The position numbers and the translations under genes were made by a program. Shown here piece after piece: positions 1 to 8,895 of a DNA stretch of 64,000 nucleotides. Position 1 is the first letter of the stretch. Each line of letters begins with the position of its first letter. The stretch lies in NCBI GenBank assembly GCA_012842085.1, contig DUTM01000005.1:105365-169364 (forward strand), in the 5' to 3' direction. The notes beneath the pieces were generated by a model that was not told the origin of the DNA, searched no databases, and saw only the letters and a program-made list of their open reading frames with translations. The DNA is from Mycobacteriales bacterium (GTDB taxonomy: Bacteria > Actinomycetota > Actinomycetes > Mycobacteriales > Mycobacteriaceae).

Positions 1-1101
1 CTGGTTTCGGTAGTTTTCCAGTTTGCTGAGTTGTTTTTCTAAATGTTCTTTACGTTCCAGCACCTGAGCTGCTGCGACAAAATCTGATTCCCGCTGGAGT
101 TCTTCTTCTTTGAGTGTTAATTCTTTTCTGCGATGTGATAGTTCTTCTTCGCTAAGTGGCACGAGCTGCGCAAGCTCATCCTCCAAACGCGTTTTTCTTT
201 CACGCAGTTTTTCAATACGCTGCTGTTTTTCAGTTTCTGCCTTAATAACGAGTTGCACAGCGTTAATTTGTTGAGAAATAGTGTCTTTTTTAGCAGTGAG
301 GGATTGTATCTGTGCAGCGGCCTCGGATTGTTTTTCAACAATTTTTTGCACTGCACCCATTTCGGTGGATGACACTTCGAACTGTTTTTCAAGCTGCTGA
401 GTATCCCGAACAAGTTGCTCCACTGTCTGGGATTCTTCCTTTACCCGCGCAACCTGATCCTGCACGGATTCAACCCGCTTGGACAGCTTGGCTACCTGCT
501 CCCGCTGGGTGGTGAAGTTCTTGTTTTCGCGGCCGGTGGGAGTGAAATATTTGGCGAATTCCGTATCTACGGCACTCAGCAGATCCGCTTCATCGCCTTC
601 GTGGTGTCGGTTTGCGGCAGCATCGAGTGCTTCTTGCAAAGCTGATTGTTGGGTGGTGAGTTGAAAACTGTCGAGTTCTTCTTCCTGTAAGAACCGCAGT
701 GCTTCAAACAGTGCTGTGTCTTCGTGTTCTGCCAGAAGTTGTTGCACATAGTTGTGGGCTGGGCTGCCGGTTAATGCCTCTTTGGTTCCTGCCGGGAATG
801 TGAGTACGGTTTCGCTGCCGCGACCCGCGCCGAATTTCTTTTCTAAGTGCAGCCGCTCTGGGCCAATGGTGACATCAATGGCGACTGTTGCGGGGCGATC
901 ACTGTCTCTTTTGAGGACTCGCCGTACTTTCTGTTTTTTGGAGGTGGCCTGTTCGTTCAGCACCAGGCCAATGGCCTCAATAACAGAGGATTTTCCGGAC
1001 TGGTTCGGCCCAGAAACAACAGTTATTCCTGTGTCCTGGAAAGTTATTTTCTTATTGGCGATTCCCCGATAGTCGACCAGCTCTACACCGTGAATTTTCA
1101 T
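1..1101 (-). CDS. SbcC/Rad50-like AAA ATPase, N-terminal part (runs off left edge)
   Basis: This is the N-terminal 367 codons of an SMC/Rad50-type ATPase that would work with the SbcD-like nuclease encoded just before it in processing DNA ends. The start ATG at 1101 overlaps the stop of the upstream gene (ATGA, 1098-1101), so the two are translationally coupled. Residues 31-38 form a Walker A loop, GPNQSGKS. From about residue 170 to the window edge the translation is rich in Glu, Gln, Lys and Leu with heptad-like spacing, as expected for the first long coiled coil. The zinc hook, second coiled coil and Walker B half lie outside the window. The equivalent M. tuberculosis pair is, from memory, Rv1277/Rv1278. 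The ATPase class is certain; whether it is a true SbcC or a YhaN-like relative cannot be told from this half. Confidence 0.85.
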   Translation of the reverse strand, partial: MKIHGVELVDYRGIANKKITFQDTGITVVSGPNQSGKSSVIEAIGLVLNEQATSKKQKVRRVLKRDSDRPATVAIDVTIGPERLHLEKKFGAGRGSETVLTFPAGTKEALTGSPAHNYVQQLLAEHEDTALFEALRFLQEEELDSFQLTTQQSALQEALDAAANRHHEGDEADLLSAVDTEFAKYFTPTGRENKNFTTQREQVAKLSKRVESVQDQVARVKEESQTVEQLVRDTQQLEKQFEVSSTEMGAVQKIVEKQSEAAAQIQSLTAKKDTISQQINAVQLVIKAETEKQQRIEKLRERKTRLEDELAQLVPLSEEELSHRRKELTLKEEELQRESDFVAAAQVLERKEHLEKQLSKLENYRNQ

Positions 1102-2255
1102 GATGCGGCACCCCTTTCGGTAGCTAGCCGATAGAGCAAGGTGAGCGCATTCGTAGCAGTTTCGTCGCCTGCTTCCGCCTGCTCAAGCAGTTTTTCAGCT
1201 GCTGTTTTGGCATACCCACTCACATAGTCGTCAAGATCTTGCTCGTCGGGAAGAGTGCGTTGTTCGCTGTGTCGTTCCCACAGGTGGAAACCTGCAAACA
1301 TGGTGCCCCATTTGTGCACGTAGTTTTCCACCTCAGCCATGACAGACACTGGCACATATGCTTTGAGTCCGAGTCTCACAGCGTGTTTATGTTTTTTGGG
1401 AAGCTTTTGCAGTTGTGCATCAAGAGCGTGCAGGTCCTCCAGACTGCGAACCTCTCCGTGGAGGGTGGTGAAGCGCCACTCCCCAGTCTTTACCTGGGTT
1501 ACTTCACAACTGTCACCGTCCAGCTCCACCAGCAATGCGTTTCCGGAAGCTTTCTCAACATCATCAAAATCGGTGGTTTCTGGTGATCCGGAATACCAGA
1601 TGCGTCCACTGTCACCTACCGAAGTGGTGGAATGGCGGTCGCCTAAAGCAACATAATCAACATTTTTGGTGGTCAATAAATTCTCAAGCGCAGCGACATC
1701 CACAACCTCCGCATTATCCACCTCATTCATCTCGGGCGCGAAGGTGTTCACACTCCCGTGCCCCACGACGACTCGGTACGGTGTTGCAGATTCATCTGGA
1801 AGGTTTCTGGTGCTCGTAAAAATCGGGTTTTCGGTTGGGAAGCGGTCAGTGAATGGCCCCACTACGAGTTCACAGTGCGGGATCGCATCCATGACAGCCG
1901 ACTGCTCTGCGACATGCACATTGTCGGGCTGGTGTTCCAAAAATGCGGTACTCCGGTAAACGCTTTCATAATGGTAGGGATCATGGTTTCCCGGAACCAG
2001 TACTACCGGGCAAGGAACGTCGCCTAGGAGTTCCAGTAGTGGCAGTACTACAGAGGGAGCGAGTTGTGGGCTGTCAAAAATATCACCGGCGACGACAATC
2101 CCATCGACTTCTTCGGTGGTGGCAATATCGCACAGTTTTTCGACGGCATCGAGTCGGCTGTTGAGGAAAATGGCACGACTAGTGTCTGTAAGGTGCCTCC
2201 GGGTCATCCCAATGTGCCAATCGCTGGTGTGTAAGAGCCGTAGTGGTGCAGTCAC
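1098..2255 (-). CDS. SbcD/YhaO-like DNA repair metallophosphoesterase
   Basis: This 385-residue calcineurin-like phosphoesterase is the probable Mre11/SbcD-type nuclease partner of the adjacent ATPase. All family metal-binding motifs are present in order: DWH at residues 12-14, GD at 57-58, GNHD at 89-92, GHG at 165-167 and GDRH at 205-208. The length fits SbcD/YhaO proteins, and the C-terminal third would be the capping or partner-binding region. The start is a GTG at 2255 that shares its first base with the TAG stop of the SWIM gene (TAGTG). The stop overlaps the ATPase start by four bases. Both junctions indicate a coupled operon. An Mn-dependent end-processing nuclease is the inference from the family; substrate preference cannot be read here. 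Confidence 0.88.
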   Translation of the reverse strand: MTAPLRLLHTSDWHIGMTRRHLTDTSRAIFLNSRLDAVEKLCDIATTEEVDGIVVAGDIFDSPQLAPSVVLPLLELLGDVPCPVVLVPGNHDPYHYESVYRSTAFLEHQPDNVHVAEQSAVMDAIPHCELVVGPFTDRFPTENPIFTSTRNLPDESATPYRVVVGHGSVNTFAPEMNEVDNAEVVDVAALENLLTTKNVDYVALGDRHSTTSVGDSGRIWYSGSPETTDFDDVEKASGNALLVELDGDSCEVTQVKTGEWRFTTLHGEVRSLEDLHALDAQLQKLPKKHKHAVRLGLKAYVPVSVMAEVENYVHKWGTMFAGFHLWERHSEQRTLPDEQDLDDYVSGYAKTAAEKLLEQAEAGDETATNALTLLYRLATERGAAS

Positions 2256-3199
2256 TATTCCTCCTCTCCTCTATTATCCTGATGTGCGCTGTCCGCTGAA
2301 GGTTCTGACTGCTGTGTGTCCATACTCTGTGACCCCGGCTGTTGTTTACAGAGGTGCTGCCAAGCATCGCGCAGATCCGATTCGAGGGTGAGTTTCTCCA
2401 CCGGATCAGGGCTAATACTGCTTGCCACCGTCATCCACTGGACCGCATCTAACTGCTGGTATGCAGGTTCAGGGGTGGGCGTCGGCAAGGGAGGCAGCTC
2501 TCCCGAGAGCTCCCAATAGGCAATCGGGTCAAGGCCTCTTTTCCCTGTTGTTTTGGCAGTCTTGGTGCTGTCCTCGGTGTGGTTTTCAGAATTCTTGTTC
2601 CGCCACGGTGTGTGTTCTGGTGGCTGAAGGTTTTCGGAAACATCCGAATTTGGGGCTATCGGATCTGTGCTTTTGTCCACGAGGATTTCTGAAAGATCTA
2701 CACCCCGCACCGTAAGGTAGCTGTGCGGATCCCGATCCAACCGCTCCACCAGCAGGCATCCCAAAGCCAACACATGGGCACACCGGCCTTGGGTTCGCGG
2801 ACACGAGCACTCGCAATGCAGTTGGTCGGCCGCAAACTCGAGAATTGGTTCCAGAAACTCTGGCAGGATGCCGCTAATAATCTGTTCTGCACTTCCGGGG
2901 TGACGGGCGATCACCTCGCGCAACTGTTGCTGCACATCCTCGGAGATTGGGGGGAATGTAATAAGCGGGCTGAACGGTTCTAACTGGCTCCCACTTACCT
3001 CCCCCGCAACAGCACCACCTTGCATTTCCAAAGCCAGTACCGCCCCATTGCGAGCTAATGCACGGGCGCGGGCGATGACAGGATGGCGAACTGTTTTATT
3101 CCCTTCGCGAAGCGGTTGTTCAAGAATTCTTTCAACCTGCTTACCCCACCAGGTTCGTCCAAAGTGCCCCGATTTACGTTGTGCTAACAGCCCGACCAT
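2255..3199 (-). CDS. SWIM zinc-finger protein, partner of SNF2 helicase
   Basis: This 314-residue protein carries a SWIM zinc finger at about residues 131-142 (C131-x-C133-x6-C140-x-H142), a fold linked to DNA or protein binding. The N-terminal part resembles the actinobacterial SWIM proteins encoded next to SNF2 helicases (Rv2102 beside Rv2101 in M. tuberculosis, from memory). The region after about residue 185 is polar, low in complexity and probably disordered; the C-terminus ends in GEEE. The ATG at 3199 overlaps the helicase TGA stop by one base (TGATG). It probably targets or regulates the helicase. No catalytic motif is visible. Confidence 0.85.
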   Translation of the reverse strand: MVGLLAQRKSGHFGRTWWGKQVERILEQPLREGNKTVRHPVIARARALARNGAVLALEMQGGAVAGEVSGSQLEPFSPLITFPPISEDVQQQLREVIARHPGSAEQIISGILPEFLEPILEFAADQLHCECSCPRTQGRCAHVLALGCLLVERLDRDPHSYLTVRGVDLSEILVDKSTDPIAPNSDVSENLQPPEHTPWRNKNSENHTEDSTKTAKTTGKRGLDPIAYWELSGELPPLPTPTPEPAYQQLDAVQWMTVASSISPDPVEKLTLESDLRDAWQHLCKQQPGSQSMDTQQSEPSADSAHQDNRGEEE

Positions 3200-6147
3200 C
3201 AGTTAGCCCCCTCCAACCGAAAGAGTGTCGCCAGTTCCTCATCATCAAGTTCCGTCAGCCAGCTTTCCCCTTCGGACACGACCAGTTCGGAAACAGCTGC
3301 TTTCTGGTTGATTATTTCGTCGATGCGTTCCTCAATGGTGCCTTCGCATACTAATTTTCGAACCTGCACGTCTTTTGTTTGTCCAATACGGTAAGCGCGA
3401 TCTGTAGCTTGGTCTTCTACCGCCGGATTCCACCAACGGTCACAATGGATGACGTGATTCGCTGCAGTAAGGGTGAGTCCCGTCCCACCTGCTTTGAGGG
3501 AAAGCACCATAATGGACGGGCCGTCGGGAGATTGGAAATCTTGCACCATCTCGCTGCGCGCCTCGCGGCCCAATGAGCCATGTAGGAAGGGCACTTCACA
3601 GTCGAAGCGTTGTGCAAGGTAGGACTGCAAATAGTCACCAAATTCTTTGTACTGGGTAAAGATGAGTGCTTTTTCTTCCTCCGCCAGAATGGTCGCCAGG
3701 AGTTCTTCAATGATGGCGACTTTTCCGGAACGGTGTTGGCCGTGTCGCAACACTGCAGAACCATCACCCAAATAATGCGCAGGGTGATTGCACACCTGTT
3801 TCAGCTTCGTCAAGGCAGAAAGCACCGCCCCTTTGCGTTTCATGCCTTTTGCCTGCGAAATGCGTTGCATCATGTCGTCCACGACTGCCTGATATAGACC
3901 CGCTTGTTCGGGAGTCAGGTTAGCGTGCACTGTCATTTCGATCTTTTCTGGAAGATCACTAATAACTCGGGGATCGCTTTTTACGCGCCGCAAAACAAAG
4001 GGGGCGGTAATGGTACGCAACTGCTTCGCCATCGCTTCGTCTTGGTCGCGTTCAATCGGTAACGCATATTTGTGCCGAAATGAATGTTGAGTTCCTAGCA
4101 CGCCGGGATTGACGACATCCATAATGGATCTAAATTCTTCCAGGTTGTTCTCGACCGGGGTACCAGTCAATGCCCACCTGTGTCGTGCTGGGATTTTCCG
4201 CACCGCGCGGGATTGCTTAGTGGCAGCGTTTTTTACATGTTGGGCTTCATCGCAGACCAGCCGCCACCACTCCACACTGGTGAGTAATTCGTGGTCGCGG
4301 TGCAAGAGGGTGTAGGTAGTAATGACAATGTCATTATTCGCTACGAGTTGTCGGAATTCGTCGATTTCAGATACGCGATCCGCTCCATGGTGAATAGCCA
4401 CCGACAGTCCCGGAACAAACTTTTTCGTTTCGTGGCACCAGTTAGCCACTAGTGACATGGGGCAAACTACTAGTACCGCAGAATCTTCTGGAACTGCTCC
4501 CCTCTGCTGGTCATAGGCAACCACTGATAAAACTTGCAACGTTTTACCCAAGCCCATGTCATCAGCCAGAATGCCGCCAACTCCGCACTGATCTAGAGTG
4601 GCCATCCAGTCCACACCCCGCTGCTGATAGGGCCGCAATGTGGCCTGCACAGAAGACAGTGGAGGAACCTCCACTACAGCATCCTCTGCGGCGATCCTTT
4701 GCACGAGTTCCGTTCCGCTTAATGAATCAATCGGGGCGGGGGCATCATTACCGAGCAGCTCACGTAGCACGTCACCCGCATCACCCTGCTGGGTTGCCTC
4801 CAAGTCCGCCAATTTGAGCGGTGCTTTTTTCTTTTTCCTGGTTTTATTAGCAATAAATTCTGCTGCCCGGCGCAAGAGTCCCGGGTCAGCTTGTACCCAA
4901 CCATCTCGTAGCTGCACCAAACCGGACTGTTGCTGCACGATATCGAACAACTCAGTTGGGCTTAACACAGTGTCGCCCAGGGCCACTTGCCACTGATAAT
5001 CCATAATGGCGTCCAGTCCCGCTTTAGGCCCACTGACTGCGGAAGATGCATCTTTCACATCGTCTTGAGGCTGGGCTTTGAGCTTCATGGTGACGGGTGC
5101 CTTCACCCAGGCGCGGGGTAGCATCACCACGACTCCCTGTGCCCGCACCAAATCCACTCCCCGCGTCACAAAATCCTGAACTTGGGCAGTGGTCATTAGC
5201 CGGTCCTCGCCACAACCGGCAGTAGCCATGGAGTGCAGTTCTGGATAAGCATCCGTGGCGCGTCCCCACAATTGTTGGGCGCTAGTAAAAGAGGCAGCAT
5301 CTACCGATGTTGGGTCTAGTGGTTCCGGAGCTCCCCCGACAATCCGTACCGACACTTCCAGCCCCCACCAGTCTGGGGTTGTCTCGTCCGGCTCATGTAC
5401 CCGGAAAACTAGTTCCGTATCAGTATCAATGGCACCTTCCTGCCATTCCCGCAGCCGCTCTGCAGTAGTGAAAGAGCCTTCCCGGTAGGGTTCCCCCGTA
5501 ATGAGCGCTTCCACAAACGGATGCCGGGGCCGGTTCTCCAGTGTCGTTAGCTTTTGGCGGGCACATACCGCAACCATGGTGTCGATAAACGCCTCAATAC
5601 TGGCGAATCCACCGTTGTGTGCCAGTTCCGGGGGCATGACATGGAGCAGTTCGGTCAACCACACACGTTGCGCTCCGCCCCCTAACAACTGCCAGCGAGC
5701 TTGCCACAAGTTTTTTTCGTGAAAAAGCCGGGGAACTATTCTGCCACTTTCGACCCACAGTTGGACTCCTTGCACACAATGCGCAAAATAGTGGAGATCT
5801 GCACCCAGGTCGCTCAGACGACCTTCCCGCTGTTCGACTATTGCCACTTCGGAAAGAAACTCCCAGGCTGCACCGGCGCTAATAACCATGCATGGAACAT
5901 TGCGAGAACGTGGCTGGTGTTCCTCCGACACTGTAGTGAAGGGAAGTCGGTAGCGAAAAGTGGGAACCCGGTCAACTAGTTGTTGGATTACAGGAGAAAA
6001 AACATGGGGAGGTAATCCCTGCACGGACTGTGGCGGCTCCCCGCCGGTTAAATCTCGAATCCACAGCATTAAGCCACGCCCGGCTATCCACCGGCCACGT
6101 AGTTCATACCGTATTTCGGTAGCTGTATCTATCGGAGACGAGGTCAT
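3199..6147 (-). CDS. helZ: SNF2-family DNA helicase (HelZ-like)
   Basis: This is a Swi2/Snf2 ATPase of about 982 residues, close to the 1013 of M. tuberculosis HelZ (Rv2101, recalled). The first half is the bacterial SNF2-associated region. The motor starts near residue 505: Walker A DDMGLGKT at about 529-536, DEAQ box at about 633-636, then LTGTPVENN, and in the second lobe SLKAGGTGLTL and the DRAYRIGQ motif. Such motors translocate on double-stranded DNA to remodel bound proteins. I place the start at the ATG at 6147 because the conserved opening (RGRWIAGRGLMLW) then sits near residue 15, as in HelZ. TTG or GTG at 6219/6216 are in-frame alternatives with a better-looking GGAGG. It heads an overlapping operon with SWIM, SbcD-like and SbcC-like genes. 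Confidence 0.9.
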   Translation of the reverse strand: MTSSPIDTATEIRYELRGRWIAGRGLMLWIRDLTGGEPPQSVQGLPPHVFSPVIQQLVDRVPTFRYRLPFTTVSEEHQPRSRNVPCMVISAGAAWEFLSEVAIVEQREGRLSDLGADLHYFAHCVQGVQLWVESGRIVPRLFHEKNLWQARWQLLGGGAQRVWLTELLHVMPPELAHNGGFASIEAFIDTMVAVCARQKLTTLENRPRHPFVEALITGEPYREGSFTTAERLREWQEGAIDTDTELVFRVHEPDETTPDWWGLEVSVRIVGGAPEPLDPTSVDAASFTSAQQLWGRATDAYPELHSMATAGCGEDRLMTTAQVQDFVTRGVDLVRAQGVVVMLPRAWVKAPVTMKLKAQPQDDVKDASSAVSGPKAGLDAIMDYQWQVALGDTVLSPTELFDIVQQQSGLVQLRDGWVQADPGLLRRAAEFIANKTRKKKKAPLKLADLEATQQGDAGDVLRELLGNDAPAPIDSLSGTELVQRIAAEDAVVEVPPLSSVQATLRPYQQRGVDWMATLDQCGVGGILADDMGLGKTLQVLSVVAYDQQRGAVPEDSAVLVVCPMSLVANWCHETKKFVPGLSVAIHHGADRVSEIDEFRQLVANNDIVITTYTLLHRDHELLTSVEWWRLVCDEAQHVKNAATKQSRAVRKIPARHRWALTGTPVENNLEEFRSIMDVVNPGVLGTQHSFRHKYALPIERDQDEAMAKQLRTITAPFVLRRVKSDPRVISDLPEKIEMTVHANLTPEQAGLYQAVVDDMMQRISQAKGMKRKGAVLSALTKLKQVCNHPAHYLGDGSAVLRHGQHRSGKVAIIEELLATILAEEEKALIFTQYKEFGDYLQSYLAQRFDCEVPFLHGSLGREARSEMVQDFQSPDGPSIMVLSLKAGGTGLTLTAANHVIHCDRWWNPAVEDQATDRAYRIGQTKDVQVRKLVCEGTIEERIDEIINQKAAVSELVVSEGESWLTELDDEELATLFRLEGAN

Positions 6148-6260
6148 GTATCTATCAAACCAGTTCCCTGTAACTTTTCGAGCGTTAGGTGGAAAAGTAG
6201 CACATCTTCTCAGCACCAACCTCCATTACAGTCAGATCGCAGTGCACGGACTGACTAAGG

Positions 6261-6983
6261 ATGGAACACCCGTTGGCACCACCCCACTCCCCCGAATCAG
6301 CGGTATGGAAAATTCGCTACTCCCGAAAAATATTGTGGCTCGGAACCGTACTATTGCCGTTAATCATTGCTGGCATCGTCTGGTGGCAGCCCTGGGTTAG
6401 TGTGGGTCCCCATCCGGCTGACACTCCTGCTCGCCAGCAAGCGCGTTTGCTGTATGACCAGCTAGACGTTGTGCCACTGCGCATTACCCGCCTCGGATAT
6501 GAACGCAGTTGTGCTAAAAATAAGGCGTGTTCTTTCGGCCCTCCATGGTCGGATAACACACCAGATCCGTTGGGACACAATGGTAGAGATACACGCACAG
6601 ATATGCTGCTAGGCGTCACATCTTCCCTCGACATGTATACCGGAAGTCCCCTCCCGAAACAGCGCAGCCAGCAACATGTGGATCATCTTTATCCGCTTGC
6701 TGCCGCCTGGGATTTCGGGGCCTGGCAGTGGCCAGCGTCGCAGCGTGAACTGTTTGCGAACGATACGCAGCTCAACCTGGTGGTGGTCAGTGGCCGAGTC
6801 AATATGGAAAAAGGTGACGCCACTCCCTCCGAATGGTTACCCCCGTGGAAGCCAGCTCGTTGCTGGTACGCCTACCGCTATATGCAGGTGGCTGTGCATT
6901 ACGCTTTACCAGTTAGCGAAGCAGATAGGCGTGCCCTGCACCGCGCAATCCATACTTGTCCGCGGGCGCAAAAGTCACCTTAG
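6261..6983 (+). CDS. Membrane-anchored HNH nuclease-like protein (DUF1524/GmrSD C-terminal type)
   Basis: This 240-residue protein has one hydrophobic segment at about residues 26-44 followed by an extracytoplasmic domain. That domain carries the HNH signature of secreted actinobacterial DUF1524 proteins: DHLYPLAAAWDFGA, then FANDTQLNL, then NMEKGD, then EWLPP and a conserved RCWYAY. The His of DHLYPL and the Asn and Lys downstream are the expected metal and catalytic residues. It probably degrades extracellular or incoming DNA; that is inferred from the domain, not shown. AAGG lies directly before the ATG, so spacing is poor, but no better start precedes the membrane segment. It diverges from the helicase operon and converges on deaD with only 7 bases between. 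Confidence 0.8.
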   Translation: MEHPLAPPHSPESAVWKIRYSRKILWLGTVLLPLIIAGIVWWQPWVSVGPHPADTPARQQARLLYDQLDVVPLRITRLGYERSCAKNKACSFGPPWSDNTPDPLGHNGRDTRTDMLLGVTSSLDMYTGSPLPKQRSQQHVDHLYPLAAAWDFGAWQWPASQRELFANDTQLNLVVVSGRVNMEKGDATPSEWLPPWKPARCWYAYRYMQVAVHYALPVSEADRRALHRAIHTCPRAQKSP

Positions 6984-6990
6984 AGGGGGT

Positions 6991-8853
6991 CTAGTAGCGT
7001 TTACCTCGTTGGCCACGATGGTTGTCGCGGGAATCCCGGAACGATTTTTTCTTCCCCTTCGGGTAACCTTTGCCGCCACTTCCTTTGCGCTTATTCTTGT
7101 CGCGCTTTTTCTTGTCGCGTCCTCGTTTATGATCGAAGGAGTCTCGCATCCGTGGGGAATGTTGGTTGTTTTTCCGACGTTTATGAGCGGCAGGATGGTC
7201 AGCGGGTGGTCCCGGATCCGGCTCTATATGGATAAGCTGCCCAGATATGCGAGTCTTTTCTAACTTCTCGAAAAAGTCCGCAGACAGATCAGCTGGCAGA
7301 TCAACCAGTGAATGGTCTCCCCGAATCGAAATGTGTCCAATATCGGCGCTGCTAATTCCACCTTCATTGGCGATAGCCCCAACGATTGAAGATGGTTTTG
7401 CACGGTGCCGTTTACCGACGGCAATGCGATACGGCACGAGGTCTTTCCCAGAGCGGGACTTGCCGCGGTCATCGCCCCGTCGCCCACCTTTCGAAAACGA
7501 CTTTTGGCGACCGGTAAATTCCTCCACCACTATTTCTTCAGTGAGCAGGAACTCGTCGGCGTCTTCCACCGACTGCACCGCCAGGGCAGCCGCAATATCA
7601 ACCATGTCGATATCGTTGTCGGCCGCGTAAAGCTGCACAAACCCACGGAAAAGATCCAAGTGTTCACTAGCGAGCGCTTCGGTAATGGAATCGTTGAAGC
7701 GTCGCACCCGAGTGTCGTTGACGTCATCCACCGACGGCAGATTAATTTCGGACAGGGGTTGTCCGGTAACTCGCTCAATTTGGCGAATCATGCGTCGCTC
7801 ACGCGGGGTAACAAATAGTAACGCCTGCCCGGCGCGACCAGCGCGACCGGTGCGGCCAATGCGGTGCACGTAAGATTCCGGGTCGTGCGGCATGTCGTAG
7901 TTGAGGACGTGGGTAATACGGTCAACGTCCAAGCCACGAGCTGCCACATCAGTGGCGACCAGAATATCTAGTTGCCCCTCTTTAAGTTGGTTGATGGTGC
8001 GCTCCCGCTGGGCCTGCACCATGTCTCCGTTGATTGCGGCAGCACCGAAGCCACGGGCGCGCAGTTTGTCGGCCATCTCTTCGGTCTGCTGTTTAGTGCG
8101 AACGAAAAGGATCATGGCTTCGAAGGTTTCTACTTCGAGAATGCGGGTGAGGGCATCAATTTTGGTGCGGGGACTGACGACCACATACCGCTGTTCAATA
8201 TTGGCGTTTGTGGTGGTCTTGGTTTCAATCTCGATCTGTTCCGGGTCGCGCAGATATTTTTCTGAAATCTTCCGGATTGCAGGTGGAATGGTCGCGGAGA
8301 ACAGTGCCGATTGTTTGTCTTCTGGGGTTTGGGAGAGAATCTCTTCCACATCTTCCTGAAACCCCATTTTGAGCATTTCGTCTGCTTCGTCGAGAACCAG
8401 GTAGCGCAGTTGGGATAGGTCTAGTTTGCCTTTGTGAAGATGGTCGATAATTCGGCCTGGTGTGCCCACAATAATTTGGGCTCCGCGCTTCAAACCAGCA
8501 ATTTGCACCCCGTAGGATTGGCCCCCATAGATTGGTAGGACACGGACTTGTGGCAGATGGCGGGCAAACGCTGTGACGGCTTCTGACACCTGGAGAGCAA
8601 GCTCACGGGTGGGCGCAAGGACTAGCGCTTGGGGGGCTTTGAGAGCGGGATCTATAGCGGCCACCATTGGAAGGCCGAATGCGGCCGTCTTCCCGGTGCC
8701 AGTTTGGGCCATTCCCACAACGTCTTTTCCAGCTCTCAGTAGTGGAATAGTGGCTGCTTGGATATGGCTTGGAGATTCAAATCCCAGGTCGTCGATTGCT
8801 GCTAGCAAAGGGGCTGGGAGATCTAATTGAGAAAATGTATCGATGATTGGCAT
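6991..8853 (-). CDS. deaD: DEAD-box ATP-dependent RNA helicase, CsdA/DeaD type
   Basis: This 620-residue RNA helicase acts in ribosome assembly and mRNA unwinding, classically at low temperature. In order: Q motif (IQAATIPLL, about residue 31), Walker A AQTGTGKT at 49-56, PTREL, DEAD at 155-158, SAT, and HRIGRTGRAGR in the second RecA lobe. After about residue 470 comes a DbpA/CsdA-type RNA-binding domain (YRIAVGKRHRAKP, then VGAIANEGGI). The tail is very basic and Gly/Lys/Arg rich, typical of actinobacterial DeaD. GGGG lies almost against the ATG at 8853, so initiation may be weak. No helicase motif is missing. It stands alone between a convergent nuclease gene and the MFS gene. Confidence 0.95.
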   Translation of the reverse strand: MPIIDTFSQLDLPAPLLAAIDDLGFESPSHIQAATIPLLRAGKDVVGMAQTGTGKTAAFGLPMVAAIDPALKAPQALVLAPTRELALQVSEAVTAFARHLPQVRVLPIYGGQSYGVQIAGLKRGAQIIVGTPGRIIDHLHKGKLDLSQLRYLVLDEADEMLKMGFQEDVEEILSQTPEDKQSALFSATIPPAIRKISEKYLRDPEQIEIETKTTTNANIEQRYVVVSPRTKIDALTRILEVETFEAMILFVRTKQQTEEMADKLRARGFGAAAINGDMVQAQRERTINQLKEGQLDILVATDVAARGLDVDRITHVLNYDMPHDPESYVHRIGRTGRAGRAGQALLFVTPRERRMIRQIERVTGQPLSEINLPSVDDVNDTRVRRFNDSITEALASEHLDLFRGFVQLYAADNDIDMVDIAAALAVQSVEDADEFLLTEEIVVEEFTGRQKSFSKGGRRGDDRGKSRSGKDLVPYRIAVGKRHRAKPSSIVGAIANEGGISSADIGHISIRGDHSLVDLPADLSADFFEKLEKTRISGQLIHIEPDPGPPADHPAAHKRRKNNQHSPRMRDSFDHKRGRDKKKRDKNKRKGSGGKGYPKGKKKSFRDSRDNHRGQRGKRY

Positions 8854-8895
8854 CCCCTCTAGCCTACCCCCTATAACCTGCGGAAACCTAAACCC

